Part shown: piece after piece, positions 28,598 to 36,829 of the stretch | Numbering within the stretch: position 1 is the first letter of the stretch | How the letters are laid out: the number at the start of each line of letters is the position of its first letter | From: Polynucleobacter necessarius | GTDB taxonomy: Bacteria; Pseudomonadota; Gammaproteobacteria; Burkholderiales; Burkholderiaceae | NCBI RefSeq assembly: GCF_900095185.1 | Contig: NZ_LT606948.1 | Span: 1,165,915 to 1,229,914 of the forward strand | Length of the DNA stretch: 64,000 bases | Direction of reading: 5' to 3' | Translations under genes and position numbers: made by a program | Notes under the pieces: generated by a model | Databases searched by the model: none | The model's input: the letters and a program-made list of their open reading frames with translations, nothing else | What the model was told of the DNA's origin: nothing

Positions 28598-30320
28598 ATA
28601 AGCTAAGTGATTGGAATGGGAGAGTCTTAGACTCTGTAACTAACGATCAGCGTTACATCGGCCATAGTGAACCAAGACATGGTGCTCGTCGTCTGCTAGA
28701 GGGTCAGGGAACTTACATCGACGATATTCAACTGCCGCGCATGGGGCATGTCGTTTTTTTTTGGCGCTCTCCAGTGGCTCACATAAAGATCGGAAAAATT
28801 CACGCTGAACAAGCGAGCAAGATGCCAGGAGTACTGGCGATTGTTGACGGTATTCAAATGGCTACAATCTGTAAGCCTTGGGTAGCAACTTTAGGGCACT
28901 TGGCTGGTATGAAATCCGCTCTTCAGCATGCTTTGGCAATTGATCGTGCTTGCTCTGGCAAGGTGAACCGGTAGTAGCGGTAGTAGCAGAAACTAGAGCT
29001 CAAGCACCGCGTTGCCAAATTGCCGATTACAAACCCAGACGATCGTCGCTTGACTGTCTATCATTCTCAACAAGCTCCACACATGATGCAGGATTTGTAT
29101 TGTCGTCAGTTTGGGCTCTCAGAATCCGATGTTCATGTGATTTGTAAAGACGTTGGCGGACCATATAAGCATCAGGGCTATCGCTCGCACCTAAATGTGG
29201 TATTTCAAAACAAAACTCCAACCTGTCAGTATCTGGAATTTCTGGCATCAAGTTAGAAGTTTTATCGCATGAGCAGTGCTTACGCACCATTGAAAAAATG
29301 ATGGACTATCCTGCATTGCATAAAGAGCAAGCTGAATTACGTAAGCAGGGTATTTACCGCGGCATAGGCTTTGCAACATTAATTGAATTGACTAATCCGA
29401 GTCCCGCCTTCTATGGTGTGGGTGCCGCGCGTATTGCCTCCCAGGATGGTGCGATCATGCGCATGGATCATAGTTGTTGGAGTTGTTTCTGTTTTGGTCG
29501 GCGTGGGTGAGCAAGGGCAATGTGCTGAAGGCATCTACACTCAAATCGCTGCCGATGCTGTGGGCGTTCCAATAGATCAGGTACGCATCTCGTCACAGGT
29601 GATACTGATGTCACTCCTTATGGAGGTGGTACTTATAGGCATCACGTGGAGCAGGTGTAGGTGGTGCAGCAGTCCTCTTGGCTGCTCAAGCTTTGCAAGA
29701 AAATAGTTTGAAGTTGGCAGGCGCAATTTTGAATCGTCCCGTTACAGAATTGATTGCTCGTCGTGGTTATATTCTTGATAAGGCAACCGGAGAGCAGTTA
29801 CTGCCCTTTAGTGAGGTCGGTAGAGTGGGTTACTTCCGCATAGATACTCTCCCAGTCGGTTTCTCTGCTGATTTAATGGTCGCTCGTCATTACTCTCAAA
29901 AAGAGTATCTATGTATCTTTACCAATGCAGTACAGGCTTCTTACGTCGAGGTAGATCCTGATACCGGTTTTGTAAAGCTTTTAAAGCATTGGGCGGTTGA
30001 AGATTGTGGCTGAGTGATTAATCCCATGTTGGTTCGAGGAGTGCCTCTATGATGAAAGTGGCTTGCTTCGAAACGCTAGTATGGCTGACTATTTAGTTCC
30101 GATGGCTAATGAGATGCCTGACATTGAAGTAGCTCACACGTTGAGACGCCAACCCACTCATCCAAATTAGGCGCAAAAGGAGCGGGCGAGGCAGGGAACT
30201 GCAGGTGCTCTTGGCGCAGTCTAAAATGCAATTAATGACGCCCTTGCGCCATTTAATGTCAACGTCTTTGATCAGCCGATTACTTGTGAAAAGATTCTTC
30301 GCGCCCTAAAGAAAATCTAA
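28594..30320 (+). pseudogene. coxL: CO/xanthine dehydrogenase large (molybdopterin) subunit, pseudogene
   Basis: Recognisable pieces: RYIGHSEPRHGARRLLEGQG and VFFWRSPVAHIKI near 28750, PDDRRLTVYHSQQAPHMMQD near 29040, DVHVICKDVGG near 29130, KQGIYRGIGFATLIE near 29345, AEGIYTQIAADAVGVPIDQV near 29530, ASYVEVDPDTGFVKLLKHW near 29940, and DQPITCEKILRALKKI at the end (TAA 30318-30320). About 575 codons remain of a usual 780 or so, in many frames. The Mo active-site loop region after CKDVGG is deleted, so the enzyme subtype cannot be told. Confidence 0.9.
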
Positions 30321-30459
30321 TTCAATCTGGTTTCTAGATTGTTCTAGCCCATCCGCTTGCATTTTTTGCACGGGGTGGGCTCACTCTTTCATGTAACATC
30401 GAGTTTTCGAGGTTTATCAGCATGATAAGGCCTCTTGGTTAATGTAATACGGTAGGGAG

Positions 30460-30879
30460 ATGTCCATATTAAAAGGTAAAACAGCCCTAGTAACTGGCTC
30501 AACTAGTGGTATTGGTTTTTAGGTATGGCCATCGCCTTGTCTAAGCAGGGTGCCAATATTATGGTCAATGGTTTTGGTGAGAAAGAGGAAGTGATTGCCA
30601 AAATCAAAGCCTGTGGAGTAGCGGTTGATTATCACGGTACAGATATGAGTAAGCCTGCTGAGATTGAAGATCTGATCAGGCAAGCTGAAAAACGAGTTGG
30701 TTCCCTGTGGATATATTCGTAAATAACGCAGGCATTCAATACACCGCCAATATTGAAGATTTTCCGACTGATAAATGGGATGCTATCATCGCTATTAATT
30801 TAAGCTCTGCTTTTCACACAACACACCATGCTTTACCTGGAATATGGATGGTGGCTGGACAGCACAATATTCAGCCTAG
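30460..30879 (+). pseudogene. 3-hydroxybutyrate dehydrogenase (SDR), internally deleted
   Basis: MSILKGKTALVTGSTSGIG gives the TGxxxGIG cofactor motif. The frame shifts at 30521, and AIALSKQGANIMVNGFGEKE and DIFVNNAGIQYTANIEDFP (NNAG) follow. After HTTHHALPG the sequence jumps to NMDGGWTAQYSA, which is the C-terminal end of BdhA-type enzymes, closing at TAG 30877-30879. The catalytic Ser-Tyr-Lys region lies in the deleted part. It would interconvert 3-hydroxybutyrate and acetoacetate. Confidence 0.85.
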
Positions 30880-31003
30880 CGCTGAATCACATACTGGCGA
30901 GTGGGTTTGCCGGCATTCATGGCCCAAACAAAAACGTCAGAATAGTCTATAGTTATCCAAAAATAAGCTCTATTTTTTCTTAATCACATTAAAAGGAATA
31001 CAA

Positions 31004-31582
31004 ATGGAACACACCTTGCCTCAGTTACCATATGCACTTGACGCACTTACTCCCTTCATCTCTAAGGAAACTCTTGAGTATCACTATGGAAAGCATCATC
31101 AGATTTATGTCACTAATTTGAACAATTTAATTAAAGGCACTGAGTTTGAAAATGCATCTCTTGAGGATATCGTCAAAAAATCTGCAGGCGGTGTTTTTAA
31201 TAATGCTGCTCAAGTTTGGAACCATACTTTTTATTGGATGGGAATGAAACCAAATGGCGGCGGTGCACCTACTGGCCCATTGGCAGATGCCATTAATGCT
31301 AAATGGGGTGCCTTTGATAAATTCAAGGAAGAGTTTACAAAGTGTGCAGTTGGAACTTTTGGTTCTGGTTGGGCATGGTTGGTTAAAAAGTCTGATGGCA
31401 GTCTCGATCTTGTTTCAAGCAGCAATGCAACAACTCCATTGACTACCGATGCCAAACCATTACTCACTTGCGATGTCTGGGAACACGCTTACTATATTGA
31501 TACCCGTAACGCTCGTCCAAAATACTTAGAAAATTTCTGGAATCTAGTAAATTGGGATTTTGCAAGTCAAAATTTTGCTTAA
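31004..31582 (+). CDS. sodB: iron superoxide dismutase SodB
   Basis: 192 residues. Metal ligands and surrounding motifs are in place: [13 protein letters not shown] (first His), [11 protein letters not shown] (second His) and [14 protein letters not shown] (Asp and His). Sequence features and length fit the Fe-type cytoplasmic dimer. The ribosome-binding sequence AAGGAA precedes the ATG. Intact, in a stretch otherwise full of pseudogenes, and followed by more oxidative-stress genes. Confidence 0.96.
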   Translation: MEHTLPQLPYALDALTPFISKETLEYHYGKHHQIYVTNLNNLIKGTEFENASLEDIVKKSAGGVFNNAAQVWNHTFYWMGMKPNGGGAPTGPLADAINAKWGAFDKFKEEFTKCAVGTFGSGWAWLVKKSDGSLDLVSSSNATTPLTTDAKPLLTCDVWEHAYYIDTRNARPKYLENFWNLVNWDFASQNFA

Positions 31583-31610
31583 TTACTTACTTGATCTTTA
31601 GGAAAGCGAC

Positions 31611-32204
31611 ATGTCTTCTATATTGACCTCTTTGGGGTGTACGGTTTTAGCTGGATTTGTCCTTCTAGTCCTAATTATTTTTGCTTTTGGTGGGAGCTTT
31701 GGTAATCATGAACTCCCATTTGTGTTTCGATGGTTGCATGTTATGTTTGGTGTGATGTGGATTGGTTTGCTTTGGTATTTCAACTTTGTGCAAACTCCTT
31801 CTATGCCTAAGATTCCCGATGAGCAAAAACCAGCAATTGGTAAAGTGATTGCTCCAACAGCAATATTGTGGTTTCGTTATGCAGCATTACTTACAGTGGG
31901 CACTGGTTTCATTGTTGCTGGCTTGCATGGTTATTTGCATCAAGCCTTCACTTTGCAAGCGCCTTTTTGAGCTATTGGATTGGGAATGTGGATTGCTGTA
32001 ATCATGGCAATTAACGTGTAGTTCATTATTTGGTCAAATCAAAAACGTGCTCTGGGTATCGTTCCCGTTGAGCCTGATGTGAAAGCAAAATCTGCTCGCG
32101 TTGCGATGTTGACCTCACGCTTAAACACGATCTTATCTATCCCAATGTTGGGCCTGACGGTTGCACAATTACACAACACCACCTGGGCTGTAATTATTTC
32201 TTAG
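31611..32204 (+). pseudogene. PuuD-like (urate-hydroxylase membrane domain) protein, nonsense alleles
   Basis: The frame reads hydrophobic helices with FVFRWLHVMFGVMWIGLLWYF and TPSMPKIPDEQKPAIGKV, as in the membrane domain called urate hydroxylase PuuD. TGA at 31968-31970 and TAG at 32019-32021 interrupt an otherwise continuous frame that ends at TAG 32202-32204 (RVAMLTSRLNTILSIPMLGL before it). The TAG stands where the family has Trp (NVWFIIW), a single TGG to TAG change. Two point lesions and no frameshift suggest recent inactivation. Confidence 0.82.
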
Positions 32205-32224
32205 TCGAAGTTTGCTGTTTAAAG

Positions 32225-32249
32225 AAAAGGCCCGAATTGCGGGCCTTTT
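32225..32249. terminator. bidirectional rho-independent terminator
   Basis: Perfect 10-bp stem AAAAGGCCCG / CGGGCCTTTT (32225-32234 with 32240-32249) and a five-base loop. It lies between the convergent PuuD-like gene and the FAD-dependent reductase, with A/T tracts on both sides, so it can work in both directions. Confidence 0.85.
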
Positions 32250-32294
32250 GATTTCATCGACCTAGACTAATGATTGGTTGCTAGTATGAATCAA

Positions 32295-33464
32295 TTAAGC
32301 AAGGATGGCTGGAACTTCTTTAGTGAGCGCGCCTCGCTGTGAGGTTGCAGCGCCCATTAAGGCAAAGCCTAGTAATTGACCATCTGCAGACTCAAACCGA
32401 GCTTCAATGCCGCCTTCAATTGGAATACTAGTCCATGCGCCTTCGGCACCTTTTGCAGGAGGAGATACCACGGTTGCTAGGGCTGGTGTTTTGACCATGA
32501 CTGGCATTGCAGGATATGTCAATGTTGTAGCTTGACCAATCAATGTTGGCGCTAGAGCTCTAGCCGCTTGCATAATGGGCATCACATAGGGAAGCACTAG
32601 GCCATCCACTTCAGCGCAGTCACCTATAGCAAAGATATTCTGAATATTAGTTTCAAGTTGACGATCCACTTGAATGCCTGCACCAACATTTATTCCTGAA
32701 GCCTTGGCTAACTCAATGCGGGGTTTTAACCCTACTGCGGATAAAAAGACATCGCAATTGATCGTATTGCCATTCGCTAAGCTTACTTGTAGTGCATCGC
32801 CCTGATGATCCATCGATTGAACTGTGGTTGAAAGGTGCCAACGTACACCCGCAGTGCTTAATTTATCTTGGAGCTCCAGTGCGGCAGCCTCAGGCAATAA
32901 ACGACCGAGCGCTTGCGGAGCAAGCTCAATCACATCAACCTCATAGCCGTCTAGCACGAGATCATTGGCAAATTCACAGCCGATTAGTCCGGCACCTAAA
33001 ATAGCCACCTTCCTTTTTTCGGCAATCGCTTGACGAAAGTGACTATAGTCCTCTAAGTCATTCACGGTGATAACTGCATCTGCAGCATTACCACCCAAGG
33101 GCAGGCGAATTTGCTCTGCTCCCAAGGCCAAAACAAGCTTTCCGTAAGGCACTTCACCTTGCTTAGTTTGAATAGTGTGAGCTTGCGGATTGATCGAACT
33201 GACATCGCAATTACCCAAGATGGTCATCTCGAGTTGAGTCGCCATTCCATCGACTGGAATGGAAATTAATTGCGCAGCCTCTTTTTTGCTAGCTAGCGCA
33301 GTAGAGAGCATCGGTTTGGAGTAAAAATAACCAGGCTCTCGTGTCACCAAAGTAATTGGCACCAACTTATCTAGTTTACGAATTTCGCGTACGACGGTAT
33401 AGCCAGCCAATCCGCTGCCAATAATGACAATAGTGGATTGGGGTTGTGGGATAGATTGATCCAA
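32295..33464 (-). CDS. FAD/NAD(P)-dependent oxidoreductase, probable rubredoxin reductase
   Basis: 389 residues. N-terminal FAD site IVIIGSGLAGYTVVREIRK; central NAD(P)-binding AILGAGLIGCEFANDLVLDG; third FAD motif NIFAIGDCAEVDG. The layout is that of AlkT/rubredoxin-NAD+ reductase-type enzymes. It lies 55 bases downstream of a rubredoxin gene on the same strand and below rubrerythrin. The three look like an NAD(P)H to rubredoxin to rubrerythrin peroxide-reduction chain (inference). Intact. Confidence 0.88.
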   Translation of the reverse strand: MDQSIPQPQSTIVIIGSGLAGYTVVREIRKLDKLVPITLVTREPGYFYSKPMLSTALASKKEAAQLISIPVDGMATQLEMTILGNCDVSSINPQAHTIQTKQGEVPYGKLVLALGAEQIRLPLGGNAADAVITVNDLEDYSHFRQAIAEKRKVAILGAGLIGCEFANDLVLDGYEVDVIELAPQALGRLLPEAAALELQDKLSTAGVRWHLSTTVQSMDHQGDALQVSLANGNTINCDVFLSAVGLKPRIELAKASGINVGAGIQVDRQLETNIQNIFAIGDCAEVDGLVLPYVMPIMQAARALAPTLIGQATTLTYPAMPVMVKTPALATVVSPPAKGAEGAWTSIPIEGGIEARFESADGQLLGFALMGAATSQRGALTKEVPAILA

Positions 33465-33518
33465 GACTTGACTCTCTAAATCGCGAATGTATAAAGGGTA
33501 AAAAACGCTAAATCGGTC

Positions 33519-33686
33519 TTAGCTTATTTGAACTATCTCAAAGTTTGCTTTTGCGACGCCACAGTCAGGACATTCCCAGTTTTCTGGCACGTCTGCCCAA
33601 ACTGGCCCTGGAGCAATCCCATCTTCAGGGATCCCTTTAGCCTCATCATGGATATAGCCACATACGATACATTGCCAAGTTTTCAT
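33519..33686 (-). CDS. rubredoxin
   Basis: 55 residues from ATG 33684-33686 to TAA 33519-33521. The Fe(Cys)4 site is complete: CIVCGY (Cys 6 and 9) and CPDCGVAK (Cys 39 and 42), with the usual aromatic and acidic core (DEAKGIPEDGIAPG, WADVPENW). It is a one-electron carrier, likely reduced by the reductase encoded 55 bases downstream and passing electrons to rubrerythrin, whose gene is 62 bases upstream and broken. Intact. Confidence 0.95.
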   Translation of the reverse strand: MKTWQCIVCGYIHDEAKGIPEDGIAPGPVWADVPENWECPDCGVAKANFEIVQIS

Positions 33687-33748
33687 TTTGATTCCTTAAT
33701 TGATTTTCTGAATTTTAAATTTAATTTTTAACGATTACCGTACTACTC

Positions 33749-34473
33749 TTATTGAGTTACAAAATTCTTTGCTTTTTCCAAAGCTTGTTTATAGTGATTT
33801 GCATGACGCTCTTCGACATTGACTAAGGCTGCAAAACGCTTTGCTAACACTGCTTGAAATTGCTCAGCATGCTCCTTTGATTCTGCAATCTGCTCATCAA
33901 TTTCTTGCATTGCAGCGCTATTGCCCTCTTCAACAGCAGTTTTACGAAACGAAGGGTACATTTCAGTGTATTCATAAGTCTCCCCTTCAATTGCAATCTC
34001 CAAAGCACGTGTTGGAGTCATTGTATTGGGGCAATGATGAATTCCGTCATGGTGAGGCATTTGCGCTATTAATGCGTTCAAACCCAGACTTACTCAGTGG
34101 TGTGAATCGTTTATGGATTCGCTTTTTCCTGATTGCAGTGTATGCAACGATGTATGTACGCGATCATTCAAGGCCCGAATTTCATAAGGCACCTGGTGTT
34201 TCGCCCACAGACTATGATCGCCAAGTTCTTAAAATTACCTCAGATATTTCTAAGCAAGTATTTCCATTTACTATTAGCTGGGTAGAGCAAATTTAAGTGG
34301 CCGAAAGCATGCAGTATTTCTTGATCAGCCGTAGCCTCAAATATTTTTGCAGTTTCCTCGTCGCCAGCAGCACGGGCTAATTTTGCAAAGTAGCGATACT
34401 TAATGTGAGCGATCAATTCACCAGCAAAGGCCGATTCTAAGTTTTGAATAGTTTTGATTGCTGGACGTGTCAT
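33749..34473 (-). pseudogene. rubrerythrin gene split by an antisense insert
   Basis: The 5' part from ATG 34473 reads TRPAIKTIQNLESAFAGELI, AHIKYRYFAKLARAAG and [22 protein letters not shown] (diiron Glu ligands and ExxH). The 3' part (34021 down to 33749) resumes [20 protein letters not shown] and [14 protein letters not shown], ending ALEKAKNFVTQ. Relatives read straight from '(A/E)NS' to 'MTP', so essentially nothing was lost. Instead about 250 bases of foreign coding sequence sit between, making stops in this frame. A diiron peroxidase is thereby disabled. Confidence 0.9.
34024..34271 (+). pseudogene. acsF: internal fragment of acsF (Mg-protoporphyrin IX monomethyl ester oxidative cyclase)
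   Basis: On the plus strand, inside the minus-strand rubrerythrin gene, an open frame reads [60 protein letters not shown] and [15 protein letters not shown] carries diiron ligands of AcsF. The long collinear match (over 80 residues, no gap or stop) makes the identity secure to my reading. AcsF closes the isocyclic ring of (bacterio)chlorophyll. No start, no stop of its own, no neighbours of a photosynthesis cluster: it is a fragment. Confidence 0.85.
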
Positions 34474-34578
34474 TTTGATGCCTTTCTTAATTGAATTCAG
34501 TTTGTTGAGTCTTTTCATCGATTTCTCAACTATGGATGTAGTTTGCGCCCAATTTAATTATCAGTCCAATAAATCATT

Positions 34579-34601
34579 ATGATACTATTTATCTAATAAA
34601 T
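34579..34601 (+). promoter_or_regulatory. putative oxyR promoter / operator region
   Basis: Between the divergent rubrerythrin and oxyR genes. A TATGAT hexamer (34578-34583) could be a -10 element, and ATTTAT-CTA-ATAAAT (34587-34601) is a perfect inverted repeat just upstream of the GTG start at 34618. OxyR commonly autoregulates from such divergent regions. The canonical ATAG spacing is not clearly seen, so the binding protein is uncertain. Confidence 0.4.
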
Positions 34602-34617
34602 CGATAAAAGAGGGGAA

Positions 34618-35523
34618 GTGGCCTACTTATCATCATTAAGACAACTGAGGTATTTTGTAGTCTTGGCCAAAGAGCTTAATTTCACTAGAGCAGCTCAAGC
34701 TTGCTTCGTAGGGCAATCGACATTGAGTGCTGGCCTGAAGGAGTTAGAGGATGCTCTTGGCATCCATTTAGTCGAGCGAGATCGTCAAAATGTTTCTATT
34801 ACTCCAGTTGGAGTAGAAGTTCTCAAACGTGCGAAATTGATTTTGGCTGCATCTGAAGATTTGGTCGAGTATGCGGGTACGACTGGTAAGCCAATGACAG
34901 CAACCATTCGCCTTGGCGTCATTCCAACTATTGCTCCATTTTTATTGCCTACTGTGTTGCCAGAAATTCGGACACGCTTTCCGGATCTCAAAATTACTCT
35001 TCGAGAGAACTTGACTGCAAACCTTCTATCTAGATTAGCTGAGCACAGATTAGATTTTGCTTTGATTGCTCTGCCATATGATGTGAGCGGATTATTAGTA
35101 CAAGAATTATTCGATGATCCGTTCTGGTTAGTTGCAAAGGAGGGTGATCCAGCATTGAATGGAAAAGAGGTGACCTTACCAGCCAAGATGGCTGAACGAC
35201 TCCTATTACTGGAAGAGGGGCATTGTTTACGAGAGCATAGTTTACAAGCTTGTAAACGCGCCGATATACTTAAGGCCGAAGGCTTGGAGGCTACCAGCCT
35301 ACTAACCTTATTGCAGATGGTCGAGTCAGGACTGGGTATTGCACTGCTGCCCGGAATGGCAGTTAATAGCAGTCTTTTAAATCACTCTCAATTGGTCGCT
35401 AAGGAGTTAGCAACCCCGGCCCCTAAAAGAATTATTGCACTGGTAGCGCGCCAATCCACCGCACATACCAAAGAGTTCAATGCATTAGCCGACTGTATCC
35501 GCGAACAATTTGCTGCTACTTAG
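34618..35523 (+). CDS. oxyR: hydrogen-peroxide-responsive LysR regulator OxyR
   Basis: 301 residues from GTG 34618, with GAGGGG upstream. LysR helix-turn-helix at about 10-65 (RQLRYFVVLAKELNFTRAAQ). The peroxide-sensing pair is kept: Cys 203 and Cys 212 in LLEEGHCLREHSLQACKRA, with the same nine-residue spacing as the E. coli disulfide. Divergent from rubrerythrin, rubredoxin and reductase, which it may control (inference). Intact. Confidence 0.93.
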   Translation: MAYLSSLRQLRYFVVLAKELNFTRAAQACFVGQSTLSAGLKELEDALGIHLVERDRQNVSITPVGVEVLKRAKLILAASEDLVEYAGTTGKPMTATIRLGVIPTIAPFLLPTVLPEIRTRFPDLKITLRENLTANLLSRLAEHRLDFALIALPYDVSGLLVQELFDDPFWLVAKEGDPALNGKEVTLPAKMAERLLLLEEGHCLREHSLQACKRADILKAEGLEATSLLTLLQMVESGLGIALLPGMAVNSSLLNHSQLVAKELATPAPKRIIALVARQSTAHTKEFNALADCIREQFAAT

Positions 35524-35609
35524 CTATGTAAATTGCTCAATCAGCAACATTCATTAATCCTTGTTACAGTCATTCACCTTCATCATTAATTATTAAAAAG
35601 GCAGCAAAA

Positions 35610-36272
35610 AATGTCCGGAAAAGAAATTATGTTCACCCTAGTTAATCTTGGGTCTATCAAACTGTTCACACTCTTCATCACATCCAGAGCAGGGCGCTCC
35701 TGAAGCGCCTTCTGCCATTCCTGCGGCAAGTCAAACGTATGGTGCAGATTGGAAATTGCATGACTACGAGATACCGACAGCAATGAGTAAGAAAGATATT
35801 ACTCGCTTGCTTAAAGAGCAAGAGACAGCTGTACATAATGCCAAAATAGCAGGCTTTGATGGGATTGAAATTCATGCTGCAAATGGATATTTATTGGATT
35901 AGTTCTTGCAAGATAAAACCAATCAACGTACCGATGAGTATGGAGGTACTGCCGAACATCGTCTTCGCCTCTTGGGGGAAGTTATTAAGTCAGTTAGCAA
36001 AGTATTTGCGAGCGATAAGATTGGAGTACGCCTTTCTCCTTAGGCACATTCAATGACATTGGTGATAGTGATCTAGCTGCATTGTTTACTGCGGCGATAG
36101 ATAAATTGAATGCCTACAAATTAGCGTATATACATATGATCGAGAGCCCCGGACTACCAGTGCTGGGGGTGGCGATTAAGTGAATCTAGATGCGCCAATC
36201 ACATCGGAACTCTTTCGAGCTGCATTCCAACGGAAGTTCATTACCGCTGGTGGCTATGACCAAGCATCAGTT
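35610..36272 (+). pseudogene. NADH:flavin oxidoreductase / old yellow enzyme, pseudogene
   Basis: Start SGKEIMFTLVNLGSIKL, then a deletion and shift, HPEQGAPEAPSAIPA and YEIPTAMSKKDITRLLKE, then GFDGIEIHAANGYLLD (OYE active-site strand, HxAxGYL). A stop at 35900, NQRTDEYGGTAEHRLRLLGEV (RxDxYGG motif), IGVRLSP with a further stop, and FITAGGYDQA near 36262 follow. There it runs into the reversed end of a DUF4239 gene. Four or more lesions. The family reduces activated double bonds with FMN. Confidence 0.9.
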
Positions 36273-36826
36273 CCCATGCAGCAATGGGAATACGATTCCA
36301 CCAAGCCGCCTGAACATATCCTTGGGAATTAATGACATCATCTACACTGGAGGCAACTAGCGCGTTAATAGCGGTAGTTTGTGCACGCACGGTTGGGCAG
36401 TATTTCATTCCAAAGGGTCATTTGTATTTGATCTGTTTTGTTGCGAATTTCTTGTATTTTTGCTGGACTCTGCCTTGCATAAAACAAGATTTGTTGATCA
36501 ATGTATTGAATGGGAAGATCCTTTGTCGCTGCAGCCGCATTCGGAGGTAGTAGATCGGCCCTTAAATATTCTGTGCCAATCGCATTTGCTTCGCTCTCTT
36601 CAAGTACCTCGCGCTGATCATGTCGATCGATTGCTATTGAAAATGTAAAGCCAATAATTAAAGCCAGCAAAGTTAATGTGGCAGTTTGGATCACTCCTAA
36701 ATCCTCAGATATCTCAGTATCTTTGGTACGGTTTTTTCTTAAAACAGCATGACCAAACCAAACAGCAAAGGCAACTATGAGGAATGAAATTCCAAAGACT
36801 GCAAGAGGATAGTTCAGTAGATGCAA
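36272..36826 (-). pseudogene. DUF4239 (bestrophin-like) membrane protein, truncated
   Basis: From TTG 36826: two hydrophobic segments with a spacer (ISFLIVAFAVWFGHAVLRKN and LTLLALIIGFTFSIAIDRHD), then REVLEESEANAIGTEYLRAD, the DUF4239 signature. A shift near 36385 separates it from VRAQTTAINALVASSVDDVI and YVQAAWWNRIPIAAWELM. The gene is cut off near 36272, tail to tail with the OYE pseudogene. Function of the family is unknown. Confidence 0.8.
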
Positions 36827-36829
36827 AAT

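Noticed and set aside
33841-34296. A 151-codon plus-strand frame that could be called one protein
   Set aside because: Its first 60 codons are antisense of rubrerythrin and only the part from 34024 is AcsF-like. It is a chance run-on, not a gene.
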